Shown: positions 1-8,804, numbered from the stretch's first letter. The stretch: 64,000 bases of DNA from a bacterium (GCA_028716385.1 JAQUPX010000005.1:122415-186414), one strand, 5' to 3'. The notes: generated by a model from the letters alone, not told the origin. Translations and numbers: made by a program.

Positions 1-1
1 G

Positions 2-400
2 TTTATACCGGCTTGTCTTGGTTCTTTATATATTTGCAGGTTATTCCCGAAGTACGCATGGTTATCAAGGTGGCCTATAGCTTTTTCTCTAGGTGCCAGT
101 ATTGGTATGAGTTTGCCCCTTACTTTACAGGCAGGAATATTTAAACAGGTGCAATCAACAATGTTAAGCGGTTTTTCAATTAGCGCTATCATAGCATTTA
201 TTGGGGTAGTTGCAACTCTTATATACTTCTATTTTTCGGCAGAACATAAAGGTTTTGTTGGTGGAGTAGCCAAAACGGGTATATGGTATGTAATGATTTC
301 TTTTGGTGCAATATTTGGATATACGGTTATGGCACGAATGTCTTTGATAATTGGTAGATTTGAATTCCTTTTACATAATTGGCTTGGTGTAATAAAGTAG
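2..400 (+). CDS. C-terminal part of a polytopic membrane protein (5' end outside window)
   Basis: The reading frame is open from base 2, well upstream of the first internal ATG at 107, so this is the tail of a longer gene cut by the window edge. The visible 132 residues hold about three to four hydrophobic segments (around FSISAIIAFIGVVATLIYFY and GIWYVMISFGAIFGYTVMAR) and end with a short polar tail, NWLGVIK. No catalytic motif can be seen. I do not recognise the family; the protein is probably in the inner membrane. The gene is convergent with the M50 protease gene across a repeat-filled gap. Confidence 0.6.
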   Translation, partial: FIPACLGSLYICRLFPKYAWLSRWPIAFSLGASIGMSLPLTLQAGIFKQVQSTMLSGFSISAIIAFIGVVATLIYFYFSAEHKGFVGGVAKTGIWYVMISFGAIFGYTVMARMSLIIGRFEFLLHNWLGVIK

Positions 401-762
401 TTCTTCTATCGTTCCTCTTATTTTTATATCTAATATCCCGCGAATAAATGCGAAAACAACAGAAATTCTCACCACCCCGCCCACTGCTCAGGCACATCGG
501 GATATTCGAGAAAGCGGGGTAAACTCCGAACACAGAGGAAAAAGTTTTCACCCAACTAAAAGCCGGATAACTGGTAGCAATGTTTCTGTTCAGGTAAGGC
601 GCAGAGGCGACAGATGAACAGAAAGAGTTAGTGTTAAATAAAGAACAGAACAAGGAAAACGGAAGAAAATTTACCACGAAAGTACGAAAGGAGAAAAGGA
701 CACGAAAACGGAGAATGGAAAATTGAGATGGTAACAAACAGAAGAAGAAATGAAGTTTTAGT
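401..762. other. gene-free spacer with degenerate interspersed repeats
   Basis: This gap between convergent genes holds no credible gene. It contains a GC-rich hairpin-type repeat near 470-530 (CCCCGCCC ... GCGGGGTAAACTCCG) and A-rich repeat text near 670-715 (ACCACGAAAGTACGAAAGG, GGACACGAAAACG). The same text appears, in one orientation or the other, in nearly every long gap of the window. A long minus-strand open frame over the region translates this repeat and is not a gene. Confidence 0.6.
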
Positions 763-1368
763 CTAGGAAATTCCCGTTAAGAAACGGAAACAGAAGGTGA
801 TAATAGGCATAAGTATAAAATTTATAATGCCGATTGATAAGAGAAGTATTAGTATAAAAAAGCCATAAGGTTCTATTTTTAAATATTTTTCTTTTGCTTC
901 ATAAGGTAATATTTCTGCGAGGATTTTCGATCCGTCTAATGGTGGTACCGGAATAAGATTAAAGAATGCAAGTAATAAATTTATTAGTATCCCGTAACTT
1001 ATAAAAGAATTTGAAATATGAAAAAATCTTATAAGGATGGATAATATAATTGCCAATCCGAAATTACTCAATACTCCTGCGGAGCTCACCCACAGCATAT
1101 CTTTCCGTGGATTATTAAAGTTATAAGGGTTTATAGGGACAGGTTTTGCCCATCCGATTATTATGCCTGTGTGAGTTAAAAGTAAAATAAGCGGTAAAAT
1201 AATTGTGCCAAATATGTCTATATGAGGGACAGGGTTAAAAGTAAGCCTGCCTGCATCTCTTGCAGTTGGGTCTCCTTTTTTTAATGCTATAAATCCGTGA
1301 GCTATTTCGTGGACTATAACAGAAAAAAAGAGAATTAGAAAATATAATGATTTTTCAATAATTAACAT
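763..1368 (-). CDS. Site-2-type zinc metalloprotease, peptidase family M50 (YwhC/Rip-like)
   Basis: A 201-residue intramembrane metalloprotease. The HExxH zinc motif is HEIAH at residues 20-24 in the first membrane segment, and the third ligand lies in NLIPVPPLDG at 137-146 (Asp145), the typical M50 pair. Four to five hydrophobic segments surround them. There is no PDZ domain, so this is the short M50B form rather than RseP itself. The substrate is unknown; members cleave membrane-tethered regulators or signal peptides. A TATAGT box lies 10 nt before the ATG with no ribosome binding site, as for other genes here that look leaderless. Family assignment is secure, substrate unknown. Confidence 0.88.
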   Translation of the reverse strand: MLIIEKSLYFLILFFSVIVHEIAHGFIALKKGDPTARDAGRLTFNPVPHIDIFGTIILPLILLLTHTGIIIGWAKPVPINPYNFNNPRKDMLWVSSAGVLSNFGLAIILSILIRFFHISNSFISYGILINLLLAFFNLIPVPPLDGSKILAEILPYEAKEKYLKIEPYGFFILILLLSIGIINFILMPIITFCFRFLTGIS

Positions 1369-1736
1369 AAGGAATTAAACTATATTTTAGTAGTAAAAAT
1401 AACTTGAAATCTAATTCCACTTTCTCCAAAACGAATCTTTCGCTTCTCCGCTTGAGGCGGACCAGATATCCTACAAGTCGGACAACAAACTCTAAGGATT
1501 TACATCCAAGAGTTTGTAAGAAATCCCTAATACAGCATCTAAAATCTTTCGCTTCGCTCCAGATAGAAATCCCTAATACAGCAAAGCTAACTTAACTGAA
1601 ATTTTCCGCTTCGTTAAAGTCTAACTAGCCCAGCGAAGCCGGATAAGTTAGAGTAATCCTCCTTACGTCGGAAACTCTAACTAGCCCATCAGAAGATGGA
1701 TAAGTTAGAGTAAGTTCCTGACGGAACAAACTCTAA
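1369..1736. repeat. array of TCTAACT...AGTTAGA hairpin repeats
   Basis: About 370 bases without a gene. The array holds TCTAACT (1620) with AGTTAGA (1646-1652), and ACTCTAACT (1674-1682) with AGTTAGAGT (1703-1711). The second pair encloses an inner hairpin CCATC-AGAA-GATGG (1686-1699). A further GTTCC-TGAC-GGAAC hairpin lies at 1714-1727. A GCTTGAGGCGGACC fragment near 1450 belongs to another family. The last repeat unit supplies the TAG stop codon of the next minus-strand gene. Related units recur near 24410 and 54700-54780. Confidence 0.7.
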
Positions 1737-2381
1737 CTAATAAGATATTATGTTTCCAAATTCTCTTAAAAAACTTACTTTAAAGAACAAACCGGACAAG
1801 TTCATAGGAACTGTAAAATAATCATAAACAAGGCCTGTGCTATCCTCTCTGGCAGTGTAATCTTTTGGTAAGTCCGGTAAATCTGCAGATTGCACATATT
1901 TATATCCCATAGAGAGTTCTAATGCTAACCTTGGAGTTGGAATGAATTTAAGGCTTGCTTTAGCGACAGGTCCGGATATCATACCCGATATTGGAATAGT
2001 AGAATCAGGAAGACCGGGAAGAAGAGTGGGGCATTTGTAGGATACCATAGCCAATTCATATCCTCCGTTAATATAAAAATACAATAATGCCGGCAAAAGA
2101 TAAACTCTATATCCGAAAAGACCGTCTATAGATTTTATTTCCAGGCTTTGTTTCCCATCGGCTGATTTTTTTGCCGGGACCCATGTTCCATCCAAAGAAA
2201 TTAAGAATCTTTCCAGAAAGCTTGAGCGTGCTTCTACTCCGATGGTGTAATTTGACCGTACTTTATACTGGTCATTCTTTACCAGCCATGTATTAAGTTC
2301 TGCCAGAGAAGCGTTATAGTAACCACCACTGAAGCCTATGCCTCCGTTAAAGTTTAGTAAAAATAATAAAAGGTTTATCAT
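1737..2381 (-). CDS. Putative outer-membrane beta-barrel protein
   Basis: A 214-residue protein of unknown function. It starts with a hydrophobic stretch (MINLLLFLLNFNGGIGFSGG) that can act as an export signal. The rest alternates short amphipathic strands rich in Tyr, Gly and Ser (YTIGVEARSSF, ALLYFYINGGYEL, LALELSMGYKYV), and ends in a polar/aromatic pattern. This is the texture of a small outer-membrane barrel, though no family motif is recognised. The ATG overlaps the TGA of the upstream rnfB-like gene (ATGA), so the two are cotranscribed and translationally coupled. The stop codon lies inside a repeat unit, so the last residues may have been altered by repeat insertion. Confidence 0.5.
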   Translation of the reverse strand: MINLLLFLLNFNGGIGFSGGYYNASLAELNTWLVKNDQYKVRSNYTIGVEARSSFLERFLISLDGTWVPAKKSADGKQSLEIKSIDGLFGYRVYLLPALLYFYINGGYELAMVSYKCPTLLPGLPDSTIPISGMISGPVAKASLKFIPTPRLALELSMGYKYVQSADLPDLPKDYTAREDSTGLVYDYFTVPMNLSGLFFKVSFLREFGNIISY

Positions 2382-3361
2382 GGCTCTACATACCCAAGTG
2401 AGAAAGCCATTGTGATTGCTTTTGGTTTGCAGACTTTATAACACAATCCGCAACCTATACATTTTTCAAGTATTACTTTATGTTGGTTGTCTTGCAATCC
2501 TTCAATAGCTTTTATTGGGCATTCCTCCTTACATTTTTCACATCCTGTACAATTACTTCCGATTATAGCTTTGGGGCGTGCTTTTAATTTATCAACTATA
2601 GCGTGGGTTGAGCATTTTGCTATGCATATTCCACAGTTTTTACATAACTCAAATTCTATTTCCGCACGTCCGTTTTTAATTTCTATTGCCTTGTAAGGGC
2701 AGTTACTAACACATAAACCACAGGTAATACAACCGACTTTACAAACTGATTTCTTAATAAGATTGGATTCAGGAGAATTGCAACCCATATAAAGTTTCTG
2801 TTCTTTTGGTATAAGGATAAGTATGTCTCTTTGACAAGCTTTTACGCATAGTCCACATCCTGTGCATTTTTTCTCATCTATCGCAGGCAACCCATTTTTT
2901 TCCATACTAATTGCATTAAAATTACAAACCTTGACACAGTCTCCAAATCCAATACAACCATAAGTGCAGGATATAGGCCCGGACGATACTATATTAGCTG
3001 CATCGCACCTCATAATGCCATGGTATTCAAATCTTTGCGAAGTCTCTTGTTGTCCACCTCCACATTGTAATGCAGCAACTTCGTGTTCAGGTACGGCTAT
3101 AGATAATATTTCTGACAGCTTTTGTATAAGCTTATCACCTCCTACACGGCACTTCCCGATTTCCGTTTCATTTTTTGCTAATGCTTTACCGTATCCTTCA
3201 CAATCTGCAAATCCACAAGTGCCACAATTTCCTCCGGGGAGAGAATCCATTATGTTAGATTCTTTTTCCGAAGTAAGTGTGTTTAACTTTGCATAAGCAA
3301 TAGCAAGTATCGTTGAAAATACTGCTCCAAAACTACCGACTATTAAAGCAGGTTGTAACAT
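2378..3361 (-). CDS. rnfB: RnfB-like polyferredoxin, electron transport complex subunit B
   Basis: A 327-residue RnfB-type protein. Residues 1-25 form the membrane anchor, followed by the four-Cys cluster domain GGNCGTCGFADCEGYGKAL near 43-61. Six more Cys clusters follow: C-x4-C-x4-C-x3-C near 132, then CTGCGLC, CKVGCITCGLC, CKNCGIC, CTGCEKC and CIGCGLC. RnfB passes electrons between ferredoxin and NAD or quinone partners in the Rnf ion-pumping complex at the inner membrane. Typical RnfB carries fewer C-terminal ferredoxin repeats, so this is an extended form. None of rnfA, C, D, E or G is adjacent; only a barrel protein follows, so the partner complex is elsewhere or the protein acts alone. 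Confidence 0.85.
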   Translation of the reverse strand: MLQPALIVGSFGAVFSTILAIAYAKLNTLTSEKESNIMDSLPGGNCGTCGFADCEGYGKALAKNETEIGKCRVGGDKLIQKLSEILSIAVPEHEVAALQCGGGQQETSQRFEYHGIMRCDAANIVSSGPISCTYGCIGFGDCVKVCNFNAISMEKNGLPAIDEKKCTGCGLCVKACQRDILILIPKEQKLYMGCNSPESNLIKKSVCKVGCITCGLCVSNCPYKAIEIKNGRAEIEFELCKNCGICIAKCSTHAIVDKLKARPKAIIGSNCTGCEKCKEECPIKAIEGLQDNQHKVILEKCIGCGLCYKVCKPKAITMAFSLGYVEP

Positions 3362-3398
3362 ATTTTACTTTTTATACCAAGTCCTTGGGCGATAGCCC

Positions 3399-4715
3399 TT
3401 AGAGATTGTTGAAATGTTTTTTTATTAATTCTTCTAAATCGGGTTTTGTTACTTCTTTTAACTCGTATTTTACTCTGATTCCCGGTTTGTTTATATCTAT
3501 GAACCTTAATAAATCTATAGGAGTGGCAATTACAACAATATCACAAGGAGTATTGTTTATTACCGTTTTGAGTTCGTCTATTTGTTTGGCGCTATATCCC
3601 ATAGCGGGCAATACTGCTCCGGTAGTGGTATATTTTTTGTAAGTTTCAAGTATGGAGCCTATTGCATAAGGTTTTGGGTCTACTATTTTTTTCGCTCCGA
3701 ATCTCTTTGCCGCAACAAACCCTGCTCCATATTCCATTCCTCCGTGTGTAAGCGTTGGGCCATCTTCGACTATAAGGACGGATTTGTTTTTTATTAAAGA
3801 GGGGTTGTCCATAGAAACGGGAGATTCTGCTTCAATTATTGTTGCTCCGGGATTCGTTCCTTTAATATTTGCTCTTACTTTATCTATGGATGCTCTATCT
3901 GCGCTATCAATTTTATTTATTACAACTATATCGGCCATACGTAAACAAGTTTCTCCCGGATGATAAAGAACTTCGTGCCCTGCGCGTAACGGGTCTACTA
4001 TCGTTACCATAAGGTCCGGTTTATAAAATGGGAAATCGTTATTTCCGCCATCCCATATTATCACGTCTGCTTCTTTTTCTGCCTGTTCAAGTATTTTACC
4101 GTAATCTACTCCCGCATATACAATTATATTCCTGTCTATAAGGGGTTCGTATTCTTCCATTTCTTCAATAGTACAGACTTTAAGGTCGTCATAATTTGCA
4201 AATCTCTGGACTATCTGGTTATTGAGGTCTGCGTCATAAGGCATAGGGTGGCGTATTACGACGATTTTTTTATTTAATGAAAGCAAAATATCCGCTATCC
4301 TGCGGGTGGTTTGTGATTTTCCGCAGCCTGTGCGAACAGCTCCTGTAGCTATAAGAGGCTTTGAGGATTTTATCATTGTATCTTTAGGCCCAAGTAATCT
4401 AAAATCCGCGCCGCATGCTAATACAATAGAAGCTTTGTGCATAACGTATTCGTGAGGAACATCGGAATATGCAAACACTACGGAATCTACATTGTATTTA
4501 TTTATAAGTTCTACCAATTTATTTTCACTATAAATAGGTATACCTGAAGGGTATAACTCACCACAAAGTTCTTTTGGATAAGTCCTGTCTTCAATGTCAG
4601 GAATTTGTGTTGCAGTAAAACAAACTACTTCATAAAATGGGTTATTGCGGAAATAAGTGTTAAAATTGTGAAAATCTCTACCTGCAGCACCCATAATCAA
4701 AACTTTCTTACGCAT
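3399..4715 (-). CDS. Cyclic 2,3-diphosphoglycerate synthetase-like P-loop GTPase (COG2403 type)
   Basis: A 438-residue cytoplasmic protein. The N-terminal Rossmann-like part begins KVLIMGAAGRDFHNF. A P-loop follows at about 125-135 (GAVRTGCGKSQ), then WDGGNND at 221-227 and an NKID guanine-specificity motif at 267-270. A conserved C-terminal region contains EDGPTLTHGGMEYGAGFVAA. This order matches proteins annotated as cyclic 2,3-diphosphoglycerate synthetase or COG2403 GTPases, found in archaea and some bacteria. The true reaction in bacteria is uncertain; related P-loop enzymes make the osmolyte cDPG. A GCGAGGT ribosome binding site precedes the ATG. The gene stands 37 nt upstream of rnfB, separated by a small GGGC-GATA-GCCC hairpin. 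Confidence 0.75.
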   Translation of the reverse strand: MRKKVLIMGAAGRDFHNFNTYFRNNPFYEVVCFTATQIPDIEDRTYPKELCGELYPSGIPIYSENKLVELINKYNVDSVVFAYSDVPHEYVMHKASIVLACGADFRLLGPKDTMIKSSKPLIATGAVRTGCGKSQTTRRIADILLSLNKKIVVIRHPMPYDADLNNQIVQRFANYDDLKVCTIEEMEEYEPLIDRNIIVYAGVDYGKILEQAEKEADVIIWDGGNNDFPFYKPDLMVTIVDPLRAGHEVLYHPGETCLRMADIVVINKIDSADRASIDKVRANIKGTNPGATIIEAESPVSMDNPSLIKNKSVLIVEDGPTLTHGGMEYGAGFVAAKRFGAKKIVDPKPYAIGSILETYKKYTTTGAVLPAMGYSAKQIDELKTVINNTPCDIVVIATPIDLLRFIDINKPGIRVKYELKEVTKPDLEELIKKHFNNL

Positions 4716-4910
4716 AGTACCTCGCTAATCCCTTAAAATAGGGCATTGTTTATTTCTTTTTTATAATTATGTATGATATTAAATCTTATCTTATTGTCAA
4801 GATTAAAATAGATAATAGAAAAACATAATTAATTTTTCTTGAAATTGATTGTGTTTAGATAAGAAATATATAGGGAAATTATTTTTAAAAGACATAAGAA
4901 AAATAAAAAC

Positions 4911-4944
4911 TTGACTTATAAAAATTATTATATTTTATTATACT
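4911..4944 (+). promoter_or_regulatory. putative sigma-70 promoter of lapA-lapB
   Basis: TTGACT lies at 4911-4916. A -10 candidate is TATTAT (4936-4941, 19-nt spacer) or TATACT (4939-4944, 22-nt spacer). The spacing is long, so the exact -10 is unsure. The ATG at 4975 has a strong AGGAGGA ribosome binding site (TTTTAGGAGGAAAAA). Confidence 0.4.
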
Positions 4945-4974
4945 ATTAATGTAAGGGAATTTTAGGAGGAAAAA

Positions 4975-5286
4975 ATGTATCTTTTTGCAATTATAGTAAT
5001 ATTTATGATTGGGATATTCGGGATTATTTTTGGTGCCCAGAATACAGCAGTAGTAACGGTTAAATTGTTTAGCGCGAGTTATAGCATACCTCTTATATCT
5101 GTTATAATTGTATCTTTTTGTGCCGGTGCCGTTCTTGCTTTTATACTTGCAATTATAGATGAAATAAGATTAAGGGGAAAAATAAGCAAACAGCAAAAAG
5201 AAATGGAACACCTGAAAAAAGAACTTGGGACATTAAAAATTACAAGCGTTGGAGAAGAAGAGGATACCGACTTATCTGAGCGGTAA
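4975..5286 (+). CDS. lapA: LapA-domain (DUF1049) membrane protein
   Basis: A 103-residue protein with two membrane segments (residues about 3-20 and 38-62). The LapA core FGAQNTAVVTVKLF falls in the loop between them. A charged coiled-coil tail follows (GKISKQQKEMEHLKKELG). In E. coli LapA partners LapB/YciM in controlling LpxC stability and so lipopolysaccharide synthesis. Here it is followed after 14 nt by a TPR-rubredoxin protein, the same pairing as E. coli lapA-lapB, which supports the assignment. It starts at an ATG with a strong AGGAGG site. The role in lipopolysaccharide control is inferred from family and neighbour. Confidence 0.75.
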   Translation: MYLFAIIVIFMIGIFGIIFGAQNTAVVTVKLFSASYSIPLISVIIVSFCAGAVLAFILAIIDEIRLRGKISKQQKEMEHLKKELGTLKITSVGEEEDTDLSER

Positions 5287-5300
5287 ACAGGAAATAAAAT

Positions 5301-6332
5301 ATGAGAAAAATAACCAATACCGAAAAAATTTTATTTGCCCAAACTCCTGAAGAAGAAGAGAGAATATTAAAAGAAATCATACAGGTAGACCCGACAAATG
5401 TTATTGCCTGTATAAGATTGGGCAATCTATTAAGAGAACGAGGGGATTATACGGATGCGTTAAAATTACACAAAAGCTTACTTGTTGAACCTGTAGCAGA
5501 ATTTAAAAAAGAGATTTATGTGAGTATGATAAAAGATTGTATAAGAGCAAAAAAAGATAAACTTGCCGTACCTTTTGTGAAAGAACTTCAAAAAGTAGCT
5601 TCAAAAGATTGCAATATCCTTGAATTTCTATATAAATTTTATGAAGAGTTCTCGTACTGGGATGAAGCGATAGAATTGAGAAAAAGGATTCTTTCCCTGA
5701 AAGGTAAAACTGATAATGAAAGTCTCGCAATTCTATATGCAATATGGGGAAATTCTTTGATAGGAGCAGGAGATACGGAAAGAGGAATGAAACAGTTTAA
5801 AGAAGCATTAGTTTTAGACAAAGTCTGTTTACCTGCTTTGGTATTGCTTGGAGATTTTTATTACGAAAGCGGGGAAGAGCAAAAAGGAATTGAACTCTGG
5901 CAGCAAGTTGTTGAAAACTTACCTGCTTACGCTTTTGTTGCTTTTGAAAGGCTTGAAAAAGCGTATTATGTAGGGCATAATTATTCAAATCTTCTTTCGT
6001 TATATACCTCTTTTTTGAAACATCATCCGGATAATGTTCATGTGCTGGTAAGACTTGCCGAAATTTATGAAAAAATGGGTGAAGATGAGGAAGCAATTGA
6101 TTTACTTGAAAGAGCGGGAGATGTTAGCCCTTCAAATTTGCTTATTATGAAAACTTTATTTAAGTTTTACTATAACAATAATAGATATGAAGATATGTTT
6201 AAGAAAGGAGCCGAATTATTCTCTCTTCCTTCTCCTCAATATAAAGACTTTAAGTGTTGTAAATGTGGAATGCAGTTTACAAAGTTCGATTTCAGGTGTA
6301 GTAATTGTAAAAACTGGCTTACAATAAAGTAA
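5301..6332 (+). CDS. lapB: LapB/YciM-like TPR protein with C-terminal rubredoxin-type zinc ribbon
   Basis: A 343-residue protein made of TPR helices from residue about 10 to 300 (for example LAILYAIWGNSLIGAGDTER and LVRLAEIYEKMGEDEEAIDL). It ends in a four-Cys metal-binding knuckle, CCKCGMQF ... RCSNCKNW, at about 317-340. E. coli LapB has the same layout: TPR array then rubredoxin-like domain. Unlike E. coli LapB it has no N-terminal membrane helix, so it would reach the membrane through the adjacent LapA-like protein. It is cotranscribed with lapA. LapB assembles lipopolysaccharide enzymes and recruits FtsH to LpxC; whether it does so here is inference, and no lpxC is in the window. Confidence 0.75.
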   Translation: MRKITNTEKILFAQTPEEEERILKEIIQVDPTNVIACIRLGNLLRERGDYTDALKLHKSLLVEPVAEFKKEIYVSMIKDCIRAKKDKLAVPFVKELQKVASKDCNILEFLYKFYEEFSYWDEAIELRKRILSLKGKTDNESLAILYAIWGNSLIGAGDTERGMKQFKEALVLDKVCLPALVLLGDFYYESGEEQKGIELWQQVVENLPAYAFVAFERLEKAYYVGHNYSNLLSLYTSFLKHHPDNVHVLVRLAEIYEKMGEDEEAIDLLERAGDVSPSNLLIMKTLFKFYYNNNRYEDMFKKGAELFSLPSPQYKDFKCCKCGMQFTKFDFRCSNCKNWLTIK

Positions 6333-6729
6333 CCCTTCTTTTGTTTCGCCTCTGAGGTGGATGAAAAACAAAGTAGTATTCACGAATCCCGTAAAAGATT
6401 TTAGACCATAGTGGTAACAGATAACATAAAACTCAACTATCCTGCACAATAAATCCCGTCACAGCGGGATCCCGATAAGGCGGCGTAAACTCCCGGGCAC
6501 AGAGAAAAAAACGGATTATATCCACGAATGGACACGAATAAGCGCGAATACAAAAAAGAACAAAATATTTAGCTCAGCGGAGTTGTGAAGTCCGGAAGAC
6601 TTTTTTGGGTTGATTTTGCGCTCTTATCCTAAAAGGCAAGGTAGTTTAAAAATAATTAACCAATTATTTAAGACAATTTTATGGAATTATTAGAAAACTT
6701 TAGATATACCCTAAACCTTATTGATCAGG
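6333..6729. other. gene-free spacer with nested palindromic and prose-like repeats
   Basis: No gene is seen. Just after the lapB stop, TTTGTTT (6342) and AAACAAA (6366) arms enclose GCCTCTGAGGTGG, a variant of the TCCGCCTCAGGCGGA palindrome; this may end transcription. Near 6450-6500 is a CCCGTCACAGCGGGATCCCG type repeat, then A-rich text (GGACACGAATAAGCGCGAAT) shared with other gaps. Convergent gene ends flank the region. Confidence 0.55.
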
Positions 6730-7950
6730 CTATTTTGTCTCTATAGGAATTATGGTTGGAGTGACAAAGATTAACAGGTCAGTTGTGTTTGTTGATGTAG
6801 CTACGGATTTAAATAGCCTACCTAATAATGGGATTCTACATAAAAAAGGCACGCCTGAAATTATGGTTCCTTTTTTCTCTTTTATTATTCCACCGATGAC
6901 CGCAGTTTGATTGTTATTTACCATAAGAGTTGTTTTTGCTTCTTGGGCGAGAATAATAATTCCCTGGTCGGATGTAGCTTCTGAAGATATATCTGATACT
7001 TCAGGGTGAAGTTCAAGAACTATCTGGTTATCCGGGTTTATATGTGGGGTTACGGTAAATTTTAATGCTACGTCATAAAATTCTATGAGTTTATTTCCTG
7101 CGCGGTCAAGTGTGATTATAGGTATTTTTTTACCCGAAAGTATCATTGCTTCTTCATTGTCCATTACGGCTATTCTGGGTTGAGAGAGGATATGCGCTTT
7201 ATCTTGTGTTTCAAGCATTGTAATTGTAGCGCCTATACTTAAATCTTTTATCAAAGTACCAAATACAATATCTCCTGCTTTTGGAGTAAGGGCTTTAACT
7301 CCTCCATTTATATAAGAATTTATACTACCTGTGCCTATGATTCCTCCCGTTCTCCATTCAATTCCCATCTGGTCTATGACTTTATGGTCTATTTCAACTA
7401 TTTTTGCCTCTATCATTACTTGTGGTGTAGGAATGTCTACTTCGTTTATAAGTTTTTCCGCGCGGTATATGGCTTCCGGGACATCCGTGATAATCAGGGA
7501 ATTACTGCGTTCATCCGTTTTGGCTTTCCCTCGCTCGGTTAACATTGAAGATATGGAGCTTTCTATTTTTGAAGCTTTCGCATATTTAACTCTTAAAATT
7601 CTTGTTTCCAGCCCCATAATTTCACGCTGATTTTTGCTTTCTTCCATAGTCATAACGCCGATAATATCTTTGTCTTCAACTGCCGTTAGACCGTGGACTC
7701 TTAAAACAGTTTGGAATGCTCGATCCCAGGGGACACCTGCAAGTTGTATGGTTATTGTTCCGGCTACTTTTTCCGATGCTACAATGTTTACGTTTCCAAG
7801 CCTGGAAAAAGTTCTTAAAACAGTTCGTATGTCTGCATTTTCAAAAGACAAAGAAACTAAAGTTTGTCGTTCTGCCGCGTAAATTTTATTTCCTGTTATA
7901 GTAAGTAATGTTAAAGTTAGTCCTATTATGCAAATTTTTATTATCTTCAC
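6730..7950 (-). CDS. pilQ: Type IV pilus secretin PilQ (short form)
   Basis: A 406-residue outer-membrane secretin. A signal peptide spans 1-25, and an STN/N0 domain about 32-86 (SFENADIRTVLRTFSRLGNV). An N1/NolW-like domain spans about 118-190, ending ERSNSLIITDVPEAI. The secretin channel domain spans about 215-403, with LSQPRIAVMDNEEA and the closing TTDLLIFVTPTII. It forms the pore for type IV pili. It is shorter than typical PilQ (over 600 residues) because the AMIN domains found at the N terminus of PilQ are on the upstream gene instead. It starts at a GTG that overlaps the upstream stop (GTGA), with a GGAGGAAAA ribosome binding site. Confidence 0.9.
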   Translation of the reverse strand: MKIIKICIIGLTLTLLTITGNKIYAAERQTLVSLSFENADIRTVLRTFSRLGNVNIVASEKVAGTITIQLAGVPWDRAFQTVLRVHGLTAVEDKDIIGVMTMEESKNQREIMGLETRILRVKYAKASKIESSISSMLTERGKAKTDERSNSLIITDVPEAIYRAEKLINEVDIPTPQVMIEAKIVEIDHKVIDQMGIEWRTGGIIGTGSINSYINGGVKALTPKAGDIVFGTLIKDLSIGATITMLETQDKAHILSQPRIAVMDNEEAMILSGKKIPIITLDRAGNKLIEFYDVALKFTVTPHINPDNQIVLELHPEVSDISSEATSDQGIIILAQEAKTTLMVNNNQTAVIGGIIKEKKGTIISGVPFLCRIPLLGRLFKSVATSTNTTDLLIFVTPTIIPIETK

Positions 7951-8792
7951 TTTTCCTCCTTATCGCTTCTTTCTTCTTTAGGTAGTAATTTCAGTGTTAT
8001 TTTTTTTATGCCTCCGAATCCGTGTAAGGCAAAAATTACATTGTCTTTTTCTATTTTTTCCACTTTACCATTCCAGACTCTATCTCCTTCAGATAAGATA
8101 TATCCTTTCCCATTCGGGTCTTGTGCTAATGCGTATCGGTCATTAGGACTCCACATTATACCGACAACTGTAGCAACACTTACGTCAAGTAGGCTGTCAC
8201 TGTGTCCTTCCACTCCAAGCCAGGGTCTAAATGGATCTCTTTTGCCTCTGGAATTATAGCAAAAAGTTTCTTTCTTGGGTGCAGTAGTGTCTTTCATAAC
8301 TATTGTGTCTGTTTCATTAACAACCGGAATTGAAATAGAATCAGTTGTATTGGTTATAGGAATATCGGGTTGTACATTTGTTACTTCTTCGGAAACAGTG
8401 GGGGGAGAAGCCGGAGAATTTTTTGCAAATTTAATTTCCAGTCTATTTTCTACATAATTTGTTAAATATTCTATTGGTTGAGAAAGGTCTATTACCACTC
8501 TCGTAACAGGGGTGGGTTGAGGTTTATATTGACTGGCTCTAATTGAAACAAGAGGAAAGTTACTCAGGTTGAATTCTTCTTTTGCTCTTAATTTACAGAT
8601 TGCGTTTTCAAAGTCTATTGCTATACGTTCCGGGTTATGAAGGGAAGTAATTTTATAATTATAGGTATCTGTAAAAATAGTTATTTTTGCTTCGGAAGAA
8701 TCGTTCTGAAATTTTACCTTATCTACGGTTGCTCCATATAAGTTAGCAATAATGACTATTGGGAGTGTTATTATAAAAAATAATTTTTTCAT
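7947..8792 (-). CDS. pilP: AMIN domain fused to PilP-like domain
   Basis: A 281-residue exported protein. The signal peptide is residues 1-20. An AMIN domain at about 22-123 carries the HNPERIAIDFENA and TRVVIDLSQPIEY motifs. A linker at 125-180 is rich in Thr, Pro and Val. A PilP-like domain at about 182-270 carries GKRDPFRPWLG, ATVVGIMW and GYILSEGDRVWNGKVEKI. PilP is normally a small lipoprotein bridging PilNO to PilQ, while AMIN domains anchor PilQ to peptidoglycan. Here both sit on one chain that lacks a lipobox Cys. It overlaps pilQ by 4 nt and follows pilO by 12 nt, which fits a pilOPQ operon. Confidence 0.8.
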   Translation of the reverse strand: MKKLFFIITLPIVIIANLYGATVDKVKFQNDSSEAKITIFTDTYNYKITSLHNPERIAIDFENAICKLRAKEEFNLSNFPLVSIRASQYKPQPTPVTRVVIDLSQPIEYLTNYVENRLEIKFAKNSPASPPTVSEEVTNVQPDIPITNTTDSISIPVVNETDTIVMKDTTAPKKETFCYNSRGKRDPFRPWLGVEGHSDSLLDVSVATVVGIMWSPNDRYALAQDPNGKGYILSEGDRVWNGKVEKIEKDNVIFALHGFGGIKKITLKLLPKEERSDKEEK

Positions 8793-8804
8793 TACTTAAT
8801 CTTG

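Noticed and set aside
327..737. 136-codon minus-strand frame
   Set aside because: It translates degenerate repeat DNA and overlaps the end of the plus-strand membrane-protein gene; no start signals.
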